DNA from: Streptomyces aureus
GTDB lineage: Bacteria; Actinomycetota; Actinomycetes; Streptomycetales; Streptomycetaceae
Assembly (NCBI RefSeq): GCF_000725495.1
Contig: NZ_JNZD01000013.1
Span: forward strand, 1 to 64,000
Direction of reading: 5' to 3'
Length of the DNA: 64,000 bases
Shown here: piece by piece, positions 8,227 to 16,580 of the stretch
Layout of the letters: each line of letters opens with the position of its first letter
How positions within the stretch are numbered: position 1 is the first letter of the stretch
Made by a program: the position numbers and the translations under genes
Notes under the pieces: model-generated
Told to the model about the DNA's origin: nothing
The model's database searches: none
Seen by the model: the letters and a program-made list of their open reading frames with translations, nothing else

Positions 8227-8934
8227 TCATTCCTCGGTGACGACCGTCTTCGCCGACCCGGCGAAGATCGCCTTCGCCCACTCCTCGCCGTCGAGGTGGG
8301 GCAGGTAGTGGTCGAGGCGCTCCCGCTTGGTCAGCAGGTAGGTGAGGTTGTCCTCGCACGGGGGTATCAGGAGCGGCACCTGCTCGGCGACCTTGATGCC
8401 GTTGCGCAGCAGCGACTCGCGCTTTCGCGGGTTGTTCGACAGCAGCCGCACGGACCGTACGCCGAGGTCCTGGAGCATCCGGGCCGCCACCAGGTAGTCG
8501 CGGGCGTCCACCGGCAGTCCGAGGGCGACGTTCGCCTCGACGGTGTCGAGCCCCTCCGCCTGGAGCTTCATCGCCTTGAGCTTGGCGAGCAGACCGATGC
8601 CCCGGCCCTCGTGGCCCCGCAGATAGACGAGGACGCCACGGCCCTCGGCCGCGATCGCCTGGAGCGAGGCGGTGAGCTGGGGGCCGCACTCGCAGTGCTG
8701 CGAGCCGAAGGAATCACCGGTCAGGCATTCCGAGTGCAGCCGGGTCAGGACGTCGCCCTTTCCGAGGGTGTCCAAGTCGCCGTACACGAGGACGACTTGT
8801 TCCTCGCCGAGGTCGTGGTCCATATAACCGACCGCGTGGAAATCGCCGTACACGGTGGGCAGCGGGGCAATCACGACGCGTTCGACACCTGTGAGGGGGG
8901 CATTCCCGCCGAGTTCGCCAAAGTTATCTGTCAT
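8227..8934 (-). CDS. ribA: GTP cyclohydrolase II homologue, probably FAPy-forming variant
   Basis: A 235-residue RibA-like enzyme that opens the imidazole ring of GTP. Zinc-binding cysteines appear as HSECLTGDSFGSQHCECG (Cys70, Cys81, Cys83) and the GTP/active-site region as YLRGHEGRGIGLL (104-116). The position equal to E. coli Tyr105, in the motif RAYALQ, is Met122 here (KAMKLQ). As I recall, a paralogue in S. coelicolor with Met at this site releases the N-formyl intermediate (FAPy) instead of the deformylated product, and restoring Tyr changes the outcome. A FAPy product would need a deformylase. A creatininase-family gene starts divergently only 38 bases away and is the obvious candidate. 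Confidence 0.88.
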   Translation of the reverse strand: MTDNFGELGGNAPLTGVERVVIAPLPTVYGDFHAVGYMDHDLGEEQVVLVYGDLDTLGKGDVLTRLHSECLTGDSFGSQHCECGPQLTASLQAIAAEGRGVLVYLRGHEGRGIGLLAKLKAMKLQAEGLDTVEANVALGLPVDARDYLVAARMLQDLGVRSVRLLSNNPRKRESLLRNGIKVAEQVPLLIPPCEDNLTYLLTKRERLDHYLPHLDGEEWAKAIFAGSAKTVVTEE

Positions 8935-8972
8935 GATCTGGTTCCTAAGCAGAGTCGAAAGGGCCGTGAAAG

Positions 8973-9737
8973 ATGAGTAGTTCGGGAACACGTGTGATGG
9001 TGTCGGGTGGTCTGCTGTCACTGGACACCACGGAGGATGTCCGCGAGCGGGGGTCCGGTGTCGCCCGCCAGGTCGCCGTCCTTCCCGTCGGGAGCCTCGA
9101 ACAGCACGGCGCGTACCTTCCGCTGACGACCGACACCCTGGTGGCGTGCGCCATCGCGCGGGAGATCGCGGCCGCCTATCCGGTGCACCTGCTCCCTCCG
9201 GTGACGATCTCCTGCTCGCACGAGCACGCCGCCTGGCCGGGCACCGTCAGCATTTCCGCCGTCACGCTGTACGCCGTCGTCCGGGACATCGCCGCTTCGT
9301 TGCGGCGGTCGGGCGTCGACACTCTGGTCGTGGTCAACGGGCACGGCGGGAATTACGTGTTGGGCAATGTGGTCCAGGAATCCGCGGGCACCGGAACGCG
9401 TATGGCGCTTTTCCCGGCCGCGGAGGACTGGGAAGGCGCGTGCGAACGGGCCGGTGTGCAGACGTCGTTGCTCACCGACATGCACGCGGGAGAAATCGAG
9501 ACGTCCATTCTCCTGCATGCCCATCCGGAATGCGTCGAAGACGGTTATGAGACCTCCGATTTCGTCGCCGACGACCGCCGGCATCTGCTCACCCTCGGCA
9601 TGTCGGCCTACACCGAGTCCGGGGTCATCGGACGTCCCTCGAGGGCCGACGCCGAGAAGGGGAAGGAACTCCTCGCCGGGCTGACCGAGGCCTTCGGAGC
9701 GTATTTCTCGCTGCTGACGTCCGAGACGGTGCACTGA
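8973..9737 (+). CDS. Creatininase-family hydrolase, candidate FAPy deformylase (ArfB/MftE-like family)
   Basis: A 254-residue protein of the creatinine amidohydrolase family. The metal-site motif GSLEQHGAYLPLTTDTL lies near residues 38-54, SHEHAAWPG near 82-90, NGHGGNY in mid-protein and EIETSILL after it. In other pathways this fold includes ArfB, which deformylates FAPy in archaeal flavin/F420 synthesis. Together with the Met-type RibA next door, a deformylase role is a reasonable inference. Another internal start exists at 8997. The 3' end overlaps the convergent flippase-like gene by 130 bases. Confidence 0.82.
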   Translation: MSSSGTRVMVSGGLLSLDTTEDVRERGSGVARQVAVLPVGSLEQHGAYLPLTTDTLVACAIAREIAAAYPVHLLPPVTISCSHEHAAWPGTVSISAVTLYAVVRDIAASLRRSGVDTLVVVNGHGGNYVLGNVVQESAGTGTRMALFPAAEDWEGACERAGVQTSLLTDMHAGEIETSILLHAHPECVEDGYETSDFVADDRRHLLTLGMSAYTESGVIGRPSRADAEKGKELLAGLTEAFGAYFSLLTSETVH

Positions 9738-10882
9738 TCGGGTCCTCCCGCGCTCTCCTCCCGGGGGCGCCGGAGCGCGGCACCCCACCGGACGACCAGG
9801 ACCACGGCGCCCGGCAGGGCCGCCGCGAAGCTCAGCACGCCGTAGATCACCGCGACGGTCAGGCCCATGCCGGCGCCGAGCCCGGCGGCCCCGAACGCCC
9901 AGGCGGTGGCGCCCTCGCGGGGGCCCCATCCGCCGACGTTCAGCGGCAGCCCCATGGCCAGCAGGGCGAGCAGGGCCAGCGGCGTCAGGACCGCGACGGA
10001 CGCGCCGGATCCGGCGGCCCGGGCGGCGAGCACGAACATCGCCAGATGCCCGGCGAGCACCAGGACCGAGGAGAGCAGCACGCCGGGCCAGCTGCGCCGG
10101 GCCAGCAGGGCGCCCCTGGCCTCCACGAGCGCGCCGCGCAGGGCCCCGAAGCGTCCGGAGCGGGAAGTGCCCCGCCGTCTGCGGACGACGACGAGCGCCA
10201 CCGCCGCGGCCGTCACGACGACCGCGAGGACCAGGGCGGCCTCGCGGGCCTGCGCCAGCACCGGTGACGGCTGGGTGAGCAGCACCACCGCGCCGACGGC
10301 CAGCAGCGCGGCCTGTCCCGCGGTGCGTTCGAGCACCACCGAGCGCACGCCCCGGCCGAGGTCGCCGGCGCTCTGCCCGTGCCGCACGGCCCGGTGCACA
10401 TCGCCCAGGACCCCGCCGGGCAGTGCCGCGTTGAGGAACAGCGCGCGGTAGTAGTCCGCGACGGCCGCGCCCAGCGGGAGTTCGATGCGCAGCTCCCGCG
10501 CGACCAGGCACCAGCGCCAGGCGCTGAACACCGTGGTGAGCAGCCCGATCGCGATCGCCACCGTCAGCGTGGTCCCGTCGATGCGGCGCAGCCCGTCCAC
10601 GAAGACCCCGGTACCCAGGCGCCACAGCAGTACGCCCAGGATGAGGACGCCGGCGGCGGTGCCGACGTGCCTGCGGACGGCGCCGGACATCCGACGGGTC
10701 CGGGGGGTGCCGTCGGCCTCGCGGCTCTCGGTGTCACCGGCCGGGGCGGACCCCGGTCCGGCACCCGCGGGGTCCGGGACCCGCCCGACGGGCGCGCCGG
10801 ACTCCGCGGGGTCCTTCAGGTGCGGGCCGTCGAGGTCCGGGGCCGGAGCGGCCGGGCCCAGTGTCTCCAGGCCCGCGCTCAC
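9608..10882 (-). CDS. Flippase-like / lysylphosphatidylglycerol-synthase-TM-region membrane protein (UPF0104)
   Basis: A 424-residue polytopic protein with 7-8 hydrophobic segments after a disordered N-terminal ~75 residues. It has features of the LPG_synthase_TM (UPF0104) family: FSAWRWCLVARELRIELPL, then YYRALFLNAALPGGVLGDVHRA, and PLNVGGWGPREGATAWAFG later. Members move or hold lipid-linked sugars in the membrane. The GTG at 10882 overlaps the methyltransferase stop (GTGA), so it is coupled to that operon. The last ~43 residues are antisense to the creatininase gene and may simply be read-through to the next stop. Confidence 0.82.
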   Translation of the reverse strand: MSAGLETLGPAAPAPDLDGPHLKDPAESGAPVGRVPDPAGAGPGSAPAGDTESREADGTPRTRRMSGAVRRHVGTAAGVLILGVLLWRLGTGVFVDGLRRIDGTTLTVAIAIGLLTTVFSAWRWCLVARELRIELPLGAAVADYYRALFLNAALPGGVLGDVHRAVRHGQSAGDLGRGVRSVVLERTAGQAALLAVGAVVLLTQPSPVLAQAREAALVLAVVVTAAAVALVVVRRRRGTSRSGRFGALRGALVEARGALLARRSWPGVLLSSVLVLAGHLAMFVLAARAAGSGASVAVLTPLALLALLAMGLPLNVGGWGPREGATAWAFGAAGLGAGMGLTVAVIYGVLSFAAALPGAVVLVVRWGAALRRPREESAGGPDQCTVSDVSSEKYAPKASVSPARSSFPFSASALEGRPMTPDSV

Positions 10883-11811
10883 GCCGCACCTCCGACGGGG
10901 TGGGGCAGCGCCAGCACGTCGCTGTGGTGGACGACGACGCGCAGCTCGCCCGCGGCGCACGTCTCCAGCCGGGACTTCAGATACGCCTCGGCGCGTTCCG
11001 CCAGCTCGGGGCGCTGTTCCACCGCCGCGCCGACCCAGCCGCGCAGCCACTCGGCGGTGAGCTCGGCCTCGTCGGGGCCGAGCCGCCAGGGGCTCGGGTG
11101 CACCCGGACGGTCGCGTCGTGGCGGGCGAACGCCTCGCAGGCGGCGGTGACGGCGTCCGGGCCGAGCAGGTCGCCGCGCCGCTGGTGGGCGTTGAACGCC
11201 TCGGTGATCTCGGCGTCCATCGGGTGGGCCGGGGTGAACTCCACCCGGCCGGCGACGGACAGCGTGAGCAGGGCGGGCACACCGGCGCCGGCGCAGGCCG
11301 CCGCGAGCCGGTCGATCTCCTCGGCCGTGAGCACGTCGAGCAGCGCCGAGGCGGTCACCAGCGAGGCACCGGCCAGGGCGTCCGCGGTCAGCCGCCCGAT
11401 GTCACCGCGCTGGGTGGTGACGTCGATGTGGCTGCCGTCGGCCGCCGCCTTGGGTGCGCCGACGACGGCGAAGTGCAGCAGATAGGGGTCGCGGTCGTGC
11501 AGGATCCAGTGCTGGGCGCCGTCGAGCCGGGGTGCCAGCCACCGGCCCATGGAGCCGGTGCCGCACCCGAGGTCGTGGATGGCGAGTCCGCCGCGCGCGG
11601 GCCGGTTGGCCAGCCGGATGCGCAGCGGGTCGAGGAGGTCGGCCGCCCGGGCGGCGGCGTCGGCGGGCTCGCGCAGCTGGAGCCACTGGGGTGCGTAGCG
11701 GACCTCTTCGGTGTCAGGGTCCCCGACTCGCTGACCGGGCACGCCCGTCCTCACCTTCTCCTCGGGGAAGCCGGAGTCCGGCCCGCTCGCCGGTGTCGTC
11801 GCGGTGCTCAC
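10879..11811 (-). CDS. Class I SAM-dependent methyltransferase
   Basis: A 310-residue protein with the SAM-binding motif IHDLGCGTGSMGRWL near residue 105, an acidic post-motif (HDRDPYLL) and a domain-final LLTLSVAGRVEF stretch. The fold is a class I methyltransferase; the acceptor is not evident. GTG 11811 overlaps the stop of the upstream glycosyltransferase (GTGA), and its own stop overlaps the start of the flippase-like gene. This places it in the middle of a tightly coupled operon with glycosyl transfer and pterin-like genes. Confidence 0.85.
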   Translation of the reverse strand: MSTATTPASGPDSGFPEEKVRTGVPGQRVGDPDTEEVRYAPQWLQLREPADAAARAADLLDPLRIRLANRPARGGLAIHDLGCGTGSMGRWLAPRLDGAQHWILHDRDPYLLHFAVVGAPKAAADGSHIDVTTQRGDIGRLTADALAGASLVTASALLDVLTAEEIDRLAAACAGAGVPALLTLSVAGRVEFTPAHPMDAEITEAFNAHQRRGDLLGPDAVTAACEAFARHDATVRVHPSPWRLGPDEAELTAEWLRGWVGAAVEQRPELAERAEAYLKSRLETCAAGELRVVVHHSDVLALPHPVGGAA

Positions 11812-13031
11812 GCGGCCCTCCGGGGTTCCTGGGGCAGCCGGCCGAGCACTCCGGCCAGGCTCCGCGCGGTGGTCGCCCAGCCGTCGAGGGCGGCACGGCG
11901 TCCGCGGGCCGCGGCCTTGAGCCGGCGGCGCACGTCGGCCTCGCCGAACCAGCCGCGCAGCTCGCTCGCGAGCGCCGCCGGGTCCTCCGGGCGGACGAGG
12001 ATGCCGGGGACTCCGCCGTCGGGGGCGCGTCCGACGGCCTCGGGCACTCCGCCGACGTCCGTGGCGAGCACGGGGATGCCGCGGGCCAGGGCCTCGGTGA
12101 CCGCCATGCCGTAGGTCTCGGCGTAGGAGGTGAGGACCATCAGGTCGGCGGCGGCGTAGGTGGCGTCGAGTTCGGCACCGGCCTGGGGGCCGGCGAGGTG
12201 CAGCCGGTCGCCGAGGCCGTACTTGGCGATCAGGCCGCGCAGATGCTCGACGTAGGCCGGGTCCTGGTTGAGCCCGCCGACGCAGACGCAGCTCCAGGGC
12301 AGGTCGGTGACGGTGGCGAGGGCCTCGATGAGCCGGTGCTGGCCCTTGCGCGGCGTGACCGAGGCGACGCACAGCAGCCGGGAGACACCGTCGGTGCCGG
12401 AGGCGAGCGGGGCGATGTCGGCGCCGGGCGCGGCGGCGTGGACCCGGTCGGGAGCCAGGCCGTGGTGGGCGACGAGCCGGCGGACGGCCCATTCGCTGGT
12501 GGCGACGACGGCGGACACGGCCCGCAGGGTCGTACGTTCCAGGGCGTCCAGCTCGGCGGCCACGGCGGGCTCCAGGCCCGTCTCGTCGCCGAGCGGCAGG
12601 TGGACGAGGACCACGAGGCGCAGCCGGTCGGCCTCGGGGGCGACGATCTCGGGGACTCCGCAGGCGACGATCCCGTCGAGGAGGACGACGGTGCCGTCGG
12701 GCAGGTCGGCCAGGGTCCGGGCGAGTTCGGTGCGGGCGTTCGCGCCGGGGCGCGGCCATTCACCGTCGAGGACGTGGCGCTCGACCTGCCATCCGAAGCC
12801 GGGCAGGTCGAGGCAGAGCCGGCGGTCGTAGGCGTTGCCGCCGCTCGGCGTGGCCGGGTCGTCGACGCCGCCCGGCATGACGAAGTGCACGGTGCGCAGG
12901 GACATGGGGATGATCTCGGCGTTCTTGAGAGCCGCGTTCTGCACGGGCACGTAGTTCAGGGCACCGGGGCCGGCGGCCTGTGCGGCACGGCCGGACAGCG
13001 GGGACGCCTTGTCGAGGGTCACGTCGGTCAC
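11808..13031 (-). CDS. Glycosyltransferase family 4-like protein
   Basis: A 407-residue GT-B glycosyltransferase. The N-terminal half contains [20 protein letters not shown], where an acceptor or lipid would bind. The C-terminal half has [16 protein letters not shown] and the nucleotide-sugar site [20 protein letters not shown] near residue 305, ending in the usual GVPEAV. It should transfer a sugar from an NDP donor to an unknown acceptor at the cytosolic face. The ATG overlaps the stop of the pterin-synthase-like gene upstream (ATGA), and the stop overlaps the methyltransferase start. Confidence 0.9.
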   Translation of the reverse strand: MTDVTLDKASPLSGRAAQAAGPGALNYVPVQNAALKNAEIIPMSLRTVHFVMPGGVDDPATPSGGNAYDRRLCLDLPGFGWQVERHVLDGEWPRPGANARTELARTLADLPDGTVVLLDGIVACGVPEIVAPEADRLRLVVLVHLPLGDETGLEPAVAAELDALERTTLRAVSAVVATSEWAVRRLVAHHGLAPDRVHAAAPGADIAPLASGTDGVSRLLCVASVTPRKGQHRLIEALATVTDLPWSCVCVGGLNQDPAYVEHLRGLIAKYGLGDRLHLAGPQAGAELDATYAAADLMVLTSYAETYGMAVTEALARGIPVLATDVGGVPEAVGRAPDGGVPGILVRPEDPAALASELRGWFGEADVRRRLKAAARGRRAALDGWATTARSLAGVLGRLPQEPRRAA

Positions 13032-13426
13032 AGGTCACGCTCGTAACTCGCCCAGGCGATGTGCGACTCGTGCAGGGTGACGGTGATGCCCGCGAGGCCG
13101 TGGGCGCCCGCGCCGAGGGCTCCGGCGTGCACACGGTCGGCGAGCCGGTCGGCGATGACCTTCGCCAGGAACTCGGTCGAGGTGTTGGTGTCCTTGAAGT
13201 CCGGCTCGCTGTCGAGGTTGCGGTAGTTCAACTCGCTCACGACGGCGCCGAGCTCCTGCGTGGCCAGTCCGATGTCGACGACGATGTTGTCGTCGTCCAG
13301 CTCGGGGCGCCGGAAGGTGGCGTCCACCAGGAACGTCGCCCCGTGAAGGCGCTGCGCGGGTCCGAAGACCTCGCCACGGAAGCTGTGGGCGATCATCAGG
13401 TGATCGCGGACGGTGATGCTGAACAA
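13028..13426 (-). CDS. 6-pyruvoyl-tetrahydropterin synthase / QueD homologue with altered zinc site
   Basis: A 132-residue T-fold protein. The family start ([13 protein letters not shown], His14), the RLHG region (His28) and the closing [14 protein letters not shown] (pterin-anchoring Glu) are present. The canonical HGH zinc motif reads HGA here (Ala30), and the catalytic Cys that normally precedes it is missing. Standard PTPS or QueD chemistry is therefore doubtful. An S. coelicolor homologue in an apparently similar cluster was structurally studied, as I recall. It is probably the first gene of the coupled operon that runs to 9608. Confidence 0.85.
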   Translation of the reverse strand: MFSITVRDHLMIAHSFRGEVFGPAQRLHGATFLVDATFRRPELDDDNIVVDIGLATQELGAVVSELNYRNLDSEPDFKDTNTSTEFLAKVIADRLADRVHAGALGAGAHGLAGITVTLHESHIAWASYERDL

Positions 13427-13563
13427 CGGACGACCCTCCAGGTGCGGTGCGTCTGATCCTCTGCCGGGATCACGTCGTGTAGTACGGCTGTCCGGTTCAC
13501 CTTGTTCAGCCGCGTGTTGCCCTTTCTTCGGAGTCCGCAGAGGTCAGGCCGGTTCTCGTCGGC

Positions 13564-14544
13564 TCAAACCTCTTCGTAGGCGACCCGGTGACACAGGGCG
13601 GGTATCGATCCGGAGGCCAGTTTCCCCATCACGCCGGGGAGTTCGCCGAAGGAGCACTCGCCGGTGACCAGGGCGTCGAAGGCCGGGTCGGCGAGAAGGT
13701 CGAGGGCGAGCGCGAGACGGTCCGCGTACGTGCGTCCGGCCCGGGCGGAGGGGGAGACGGACCCCACCTGGCTGCTGCGCAGGGTCAGCCGGCGGGAATG
13801 GAACGCTTCCCCGAGCGGCAGGGCGACCCGGCGGTCCCCGTACCAGCTCAGCTCGATGACGGTGCCCTCGTGGGCGAGCAGGCCGAGCGCGAGGTTCAGT
13901 CCGGCCTCGGTGGCGCTCGCGTGCACGACCAGGTCCCGTTCGCCCCCGGCGTCCTCGGGGAGCGCGAAGTCGACGCCGAGCGCGCGGGCTGTCTCTGCGC
14001 GCGCCGGGTCGGCGTCGACGAGCTGGACCCGCACGCCGGGGAAACGGGCGAGCAGCGCCGCGACCGAGCAGCCGACCATGCCGCCGCCGACCACGGCGAT
14101 CCGGTCGCCGACCAGCGGGGCCGCGTCCCACAGGGCGTTCACCGCGGTCTCGACCGTGCCGGCGAGGATCGCGCGGGAGGCGGGCACCGACTCGGGCACG
14201 AGGGTGACGGCGCTCGCCGGGACGACGTAGCGGGTCTGGTGCGGGTAGAGGCAGAAGACCGTCCGTCCGACGAGGTGCGCGGGTCCTTCCTCCACCTGGC
14301 CGACACTCAGATAGCCGTACTTCACCGGAGCGGGGAAGTCGCCCTCCTGGAACGGGGCGCGCATCGAGGCGTACTGGTTCTCCGGCACTCCCCCGCGGAA
14401 CACGAGCGTCTCGGTGCCACGGCTGACCCCGGAGTAGAGCGCCCGGACCAGCACCTCGCCCTCCGCGGGCGCGTCGAGGGTGATGTCACGGATCTCGCCA
14501 CGGCCCGGCGCGGCGAGCCAGAAGGCGCGAGCTGTGAGTTCCAT
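13564..14544 (-). CDS. Zinc-binding-dehydrogenase-like (MDR family) oxidoreductase
   Basis: A 326-residue medium-chain dehydrogenase/reductase. The GroES-like N-terminal half has RALYSGVSRGTETLVF and lacks the usual catalytic Cys and structural zinc cysteines. The Rossmann half has AVVGGGMVGCSVAALL near residue 150 followed by the acidic end VDADPARAE, which suggests NAD. The motif SRGTE is typical of MDR proteins next to pterin or lipid clusters in actinomycetes, but the substrate is not known. It lies 137 bases upstream of the pterin-synthase-like gene on the same strand and is divergent from the CDP-alcohol phosphatidyltransferase. Confidence 0.83.
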   Translation of the reverse strand: MELTARAFWLAAPGRGEIRDITLDAPAEGEVLVRALYSGVSRGTETLVFRGGVPENQYASMRAPFQEGDFPAPVKYGYLSVGQVEEGPAHLVGRTVFCLYPHQTRYVVPASAVTLVPESVPASRAILAGTVETAVNALWDAAPLVGDRIAVVGGGMVGCSVAALLARFPGVRVQLVDADPARAETARALGVDFALPEDAGGERDLVVHASATEAGLNLALGLLAHEGTVIELSWYGDRRVALPLGEAFHSRRLTLRSSQVGSVSPSARAGRTYADRLALALDLLADPAFDALVTGECSFGELPGVMGKLASGSIPALCHRVAYEEV

Positions 14545-14652
14545 GAGCGTCCCCCTGAACGATTCCGCAGATCTTCACGTACGGAGCAGTGACAAGTCGC
14601 GCACACGGTACGCGGCGATGATCGAATCTGTCATTCGGCCGGAGGATCTGCG

Positions 14653-15459
14653 GTGGCCCTGAACAACATGTACGGCGCAAGGCTCCCCCAGCAGGAGACC
14701 ATGGTGGGAGCCGGCGTGCAGCTCCTGGTCCTGGCCCTGCTGGGGACGGCGATCGGGATGGGGCCCGCGGGCTGGCTGACCGGCCTGGTGTTCGCCTTCG
14801 CCACGTGGGCGGTGCTCACCCGTGCACTGCGGCGCACCCGGCCCCGCTCCTTCGGACCCGCCAACCGGGTCACGCTCGGCCGCGCCATCCTGGTCGGCGG
14901 TGTCACCGCGCTGGTCGCGGACTCCTTCGAGAGTTCGCCCCCGGTGAGCCTGCTGGTCGGTCTGACGGCGGTGGCCCTGATCCTGGACGGCGTCGACGGC
15001 AAGGTCGCCCGGCGCACCGGCACCTCCTCGGCGCTCGGCGCCCGCTTCGACATGGAGGTGGACGCGTTCCTGATCCTCGTGCTGAGCGTGTACGTCGGCA
15101 TGTCGCTGGGTCCGTGGGTGCTGCTGATCGGCACCATGCGCTACGTCTTCGTCGCCGCCGCCCGGGTGCTCCCGTGGCTGAACGGCGAGCTGCCGCCGAG
15201 CATGGCGCGCAAGACGGTGGCGGCCCTCCAGGGCGTGATCCTGCTGGTCGCGGGCTCCGGACTGCTGCCGTACGACGTGGAGATGGCGGCCGTGCTGACG
15301 GCGCTCGGGCTGCTGGTGTGGTCGTTCGGCCGCGACATCCTGTGGCTGTGGCGGCAGGGCGGGCAGGAGCTCGCGCAGGCGGCCCCCGAGAGCCGTGAGC
15401 GTCACGAGCGCGTGCCGTCGCGGGAACTGGTCAGCGCGGTTTCCGCCGGCCGCTCGTAG
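14653..15459 (+). CDS. CDP-alcohol phosphatidyltransferase family membrane protein
   Basis: A 268-residue integral membrane enzyme that moves a phosphoalcohol from a CDP-linked donor to an alcohol acceptor. The full signature D-G-x2-A-R-x8-G-x3-D-x3-D is intact, with Asp115, Gly116, Ala119, Arg120, Gly129, Asp133 and Asp137. About six hydrophobic segments flank it. GTG 14653 follows a good GGAGG site (14641-14645). It diverges from the dehydrogenase with a 108-base gap. The acceptor could be inositol phosphate, a sugar or the cluster product; none is shown by the sequence. Confidence 0.9.
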   Translation: MALNNMYGARLPQQETMVGAGVQLLVLALLGTAIGMGPAGWLTGLVFAFATWAVLTRALRRTRPRSFGPANRVTLGRAILVGGVTALVADSFESSPPVSLLVGLTAVALILDGVDGKVARRTGTSSALGARFDMEVDAFLILVLSVYVGMSLGPWVLLIGTMRYVFVAAARVLPWLNGELPPSMARKTVAALQGVILLVAGSGLLPYDVEMAAVLTALGLLVWSFGRDILWLWRQGGQELAQAAPESRERHERVPSRELVSAVSAGRS

Positions 15460-15562
15460 ATCTTCCGACGGCCGCCCGTAATAGCTGACAGAGACTGTCA
15501 GGTATCGCCTCCACAGTAGGGCTCGTCGACACGGAGAACGTGTCCCGAGCGGGAGGTCCGGT

Positions 15563-16453
15563 ATGGCGCGGCACACGGCCGAGTTCGAGGTGACAGGTCC
15601 CTGGTCCCTGGAGAACAGCAGGGAGTTCTGGGAGGAGATGGCGCCCGTACCGCCCGCCGGGCCCCGGGACGGCGCGGGGGCGGCGCTGCGGACCGTCTTC
15701 CCCGCCGACACCGACTGGCGGCAGGTCACGGCCGAGGTGACCCAGCAGGGGTCCACCGCCCGCATCACGGTCACGGGTGACGGGGATCTGGACGCCGCCG
15801 CCGAGCAGGTGCGCCGCTTCCTCGCCCTGGACGTCGACGCCCGCGGCTGGCCCGGGGTCGGCGACCGCGACCCGGTGATCGGCCGGATCCAGGCACGCCG
15901 GCCGGGACTGCGGCCGTGCGGTTTCCACTCTCCGTACGAAGCCGCCTGCTGGGCGGTGCTGACCCAGCGCACCGGGATGCCCGCGGCCCGCCGCATGCGG
16001 GAGGACCTCATCTGCGAGTACGGCACCGGCGGCGCGTTCCCGGCACCCGCGGCCCTGCTCCGCCTGGACGCCGAACTGCCCTGGCGCAAGACCGAGTACC
16101 TGCACTCCGTGGCGCGGGCCGCGCTCGACGGCGTGCTCGACGGCGCCCGACTGCGCTCCCTGGAACCGCGGGAGGCGATGCACCAGGTCCGACAGGCCAA
16201 GGGGCTGGGCGCCTTCGCCGCCGAACTCGTCGTCGTCCGGGGCGCGAACCACCCGGACGTCCTGCCGACGCAGGAACCGAGGCTCGCCGCGGAGATCGCC
16301 GAACAGTACGGAACCGAGCGCGAGTTGACCGAGATCTCACAGGCGTGGCGACCGCTGCGCACCTGGGCCGCGCTCCATCTGCGGGTCCTGCGCGGCGACC
16401 GGCTCGCCACCGGAGGGGCCTCCGGGACCGGTCCTCGGCGCGCCCTGAAATAG
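15563..16453 (+). CDS. AlkA-like DNA glycosylase / HhH-GPD family protein
   Basis: A 296-residue protein with the AlkA architecture: an N-terminal beta domain (PWSLENSREFWEEM onward) and an HhH-GPD-like C-terminal half. The helical part contains SPYEAACWAVLTQRTGMPAAR (similar to the AlkA site region), then KGLGAFAAELVVVRGANHPD, where the hairpin and the catalytic Asp are expected. The Asp position appears as Glu in LPTQEPRL. Removal of alkylated bases is possible, but the changed residue makes activity uncertain. The neighbours do not explain its job. Confidence 0.75.
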   Translation: MARHTAEFEVTGPWSLENSREFWEEMAPVPPAGPRDGAGAALRTVFPADTDWRQVTAEVTQQGSTARITVTGDGDLDAAAEQVRRFLALDVDARGWPGVGDRDPVIGRIQARRPGLRPCGFHSPYEAACWAVLTQRTGMPAARRMREDLICEYGTGGAFPAPAALLRLDAELPWRKTEYLHSVARAALDGVLDGARLRSLEPREAMHQVRQAKGLGAFAAELVVVRGANHPDVLPTQEPRLAAEIAEQYGTERELTEISQAWRPLRTWAALHLRVLRGDRLATGGASGTGPRRALK

Positions 16454-16580
16454 CGGACGTACGCACGACATTCACGATCTGTCATGGCCGGGAACGAACA
16501 AGGACTGACTAGACTACGCACTTCTCGTGCACGTGATCGCGCCACGCGCGGGCAAGGCCGTTCCCGAAGGGTTTCGACGC

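Noticed and set aside
8048..8230. An N-terminal extension of the MFS_3 gene from the ATG that overlaps ribA
   Set aside because: The extra 61 residues are polar and low in complexity, and the inner ATG has a far better ribosome site.
8935..8972. An FMN riboswitch before ribA
   Set aside because: The gap is only 38 bases, far too short for the RFN fold, and no RFN core words are present.
14575..16545. A 656-codon minus-strand open frame
   Set aside because: It lies opposite the phosphatidyltransferase and AlkA-like genes, which carry real motifs; its own product has none.
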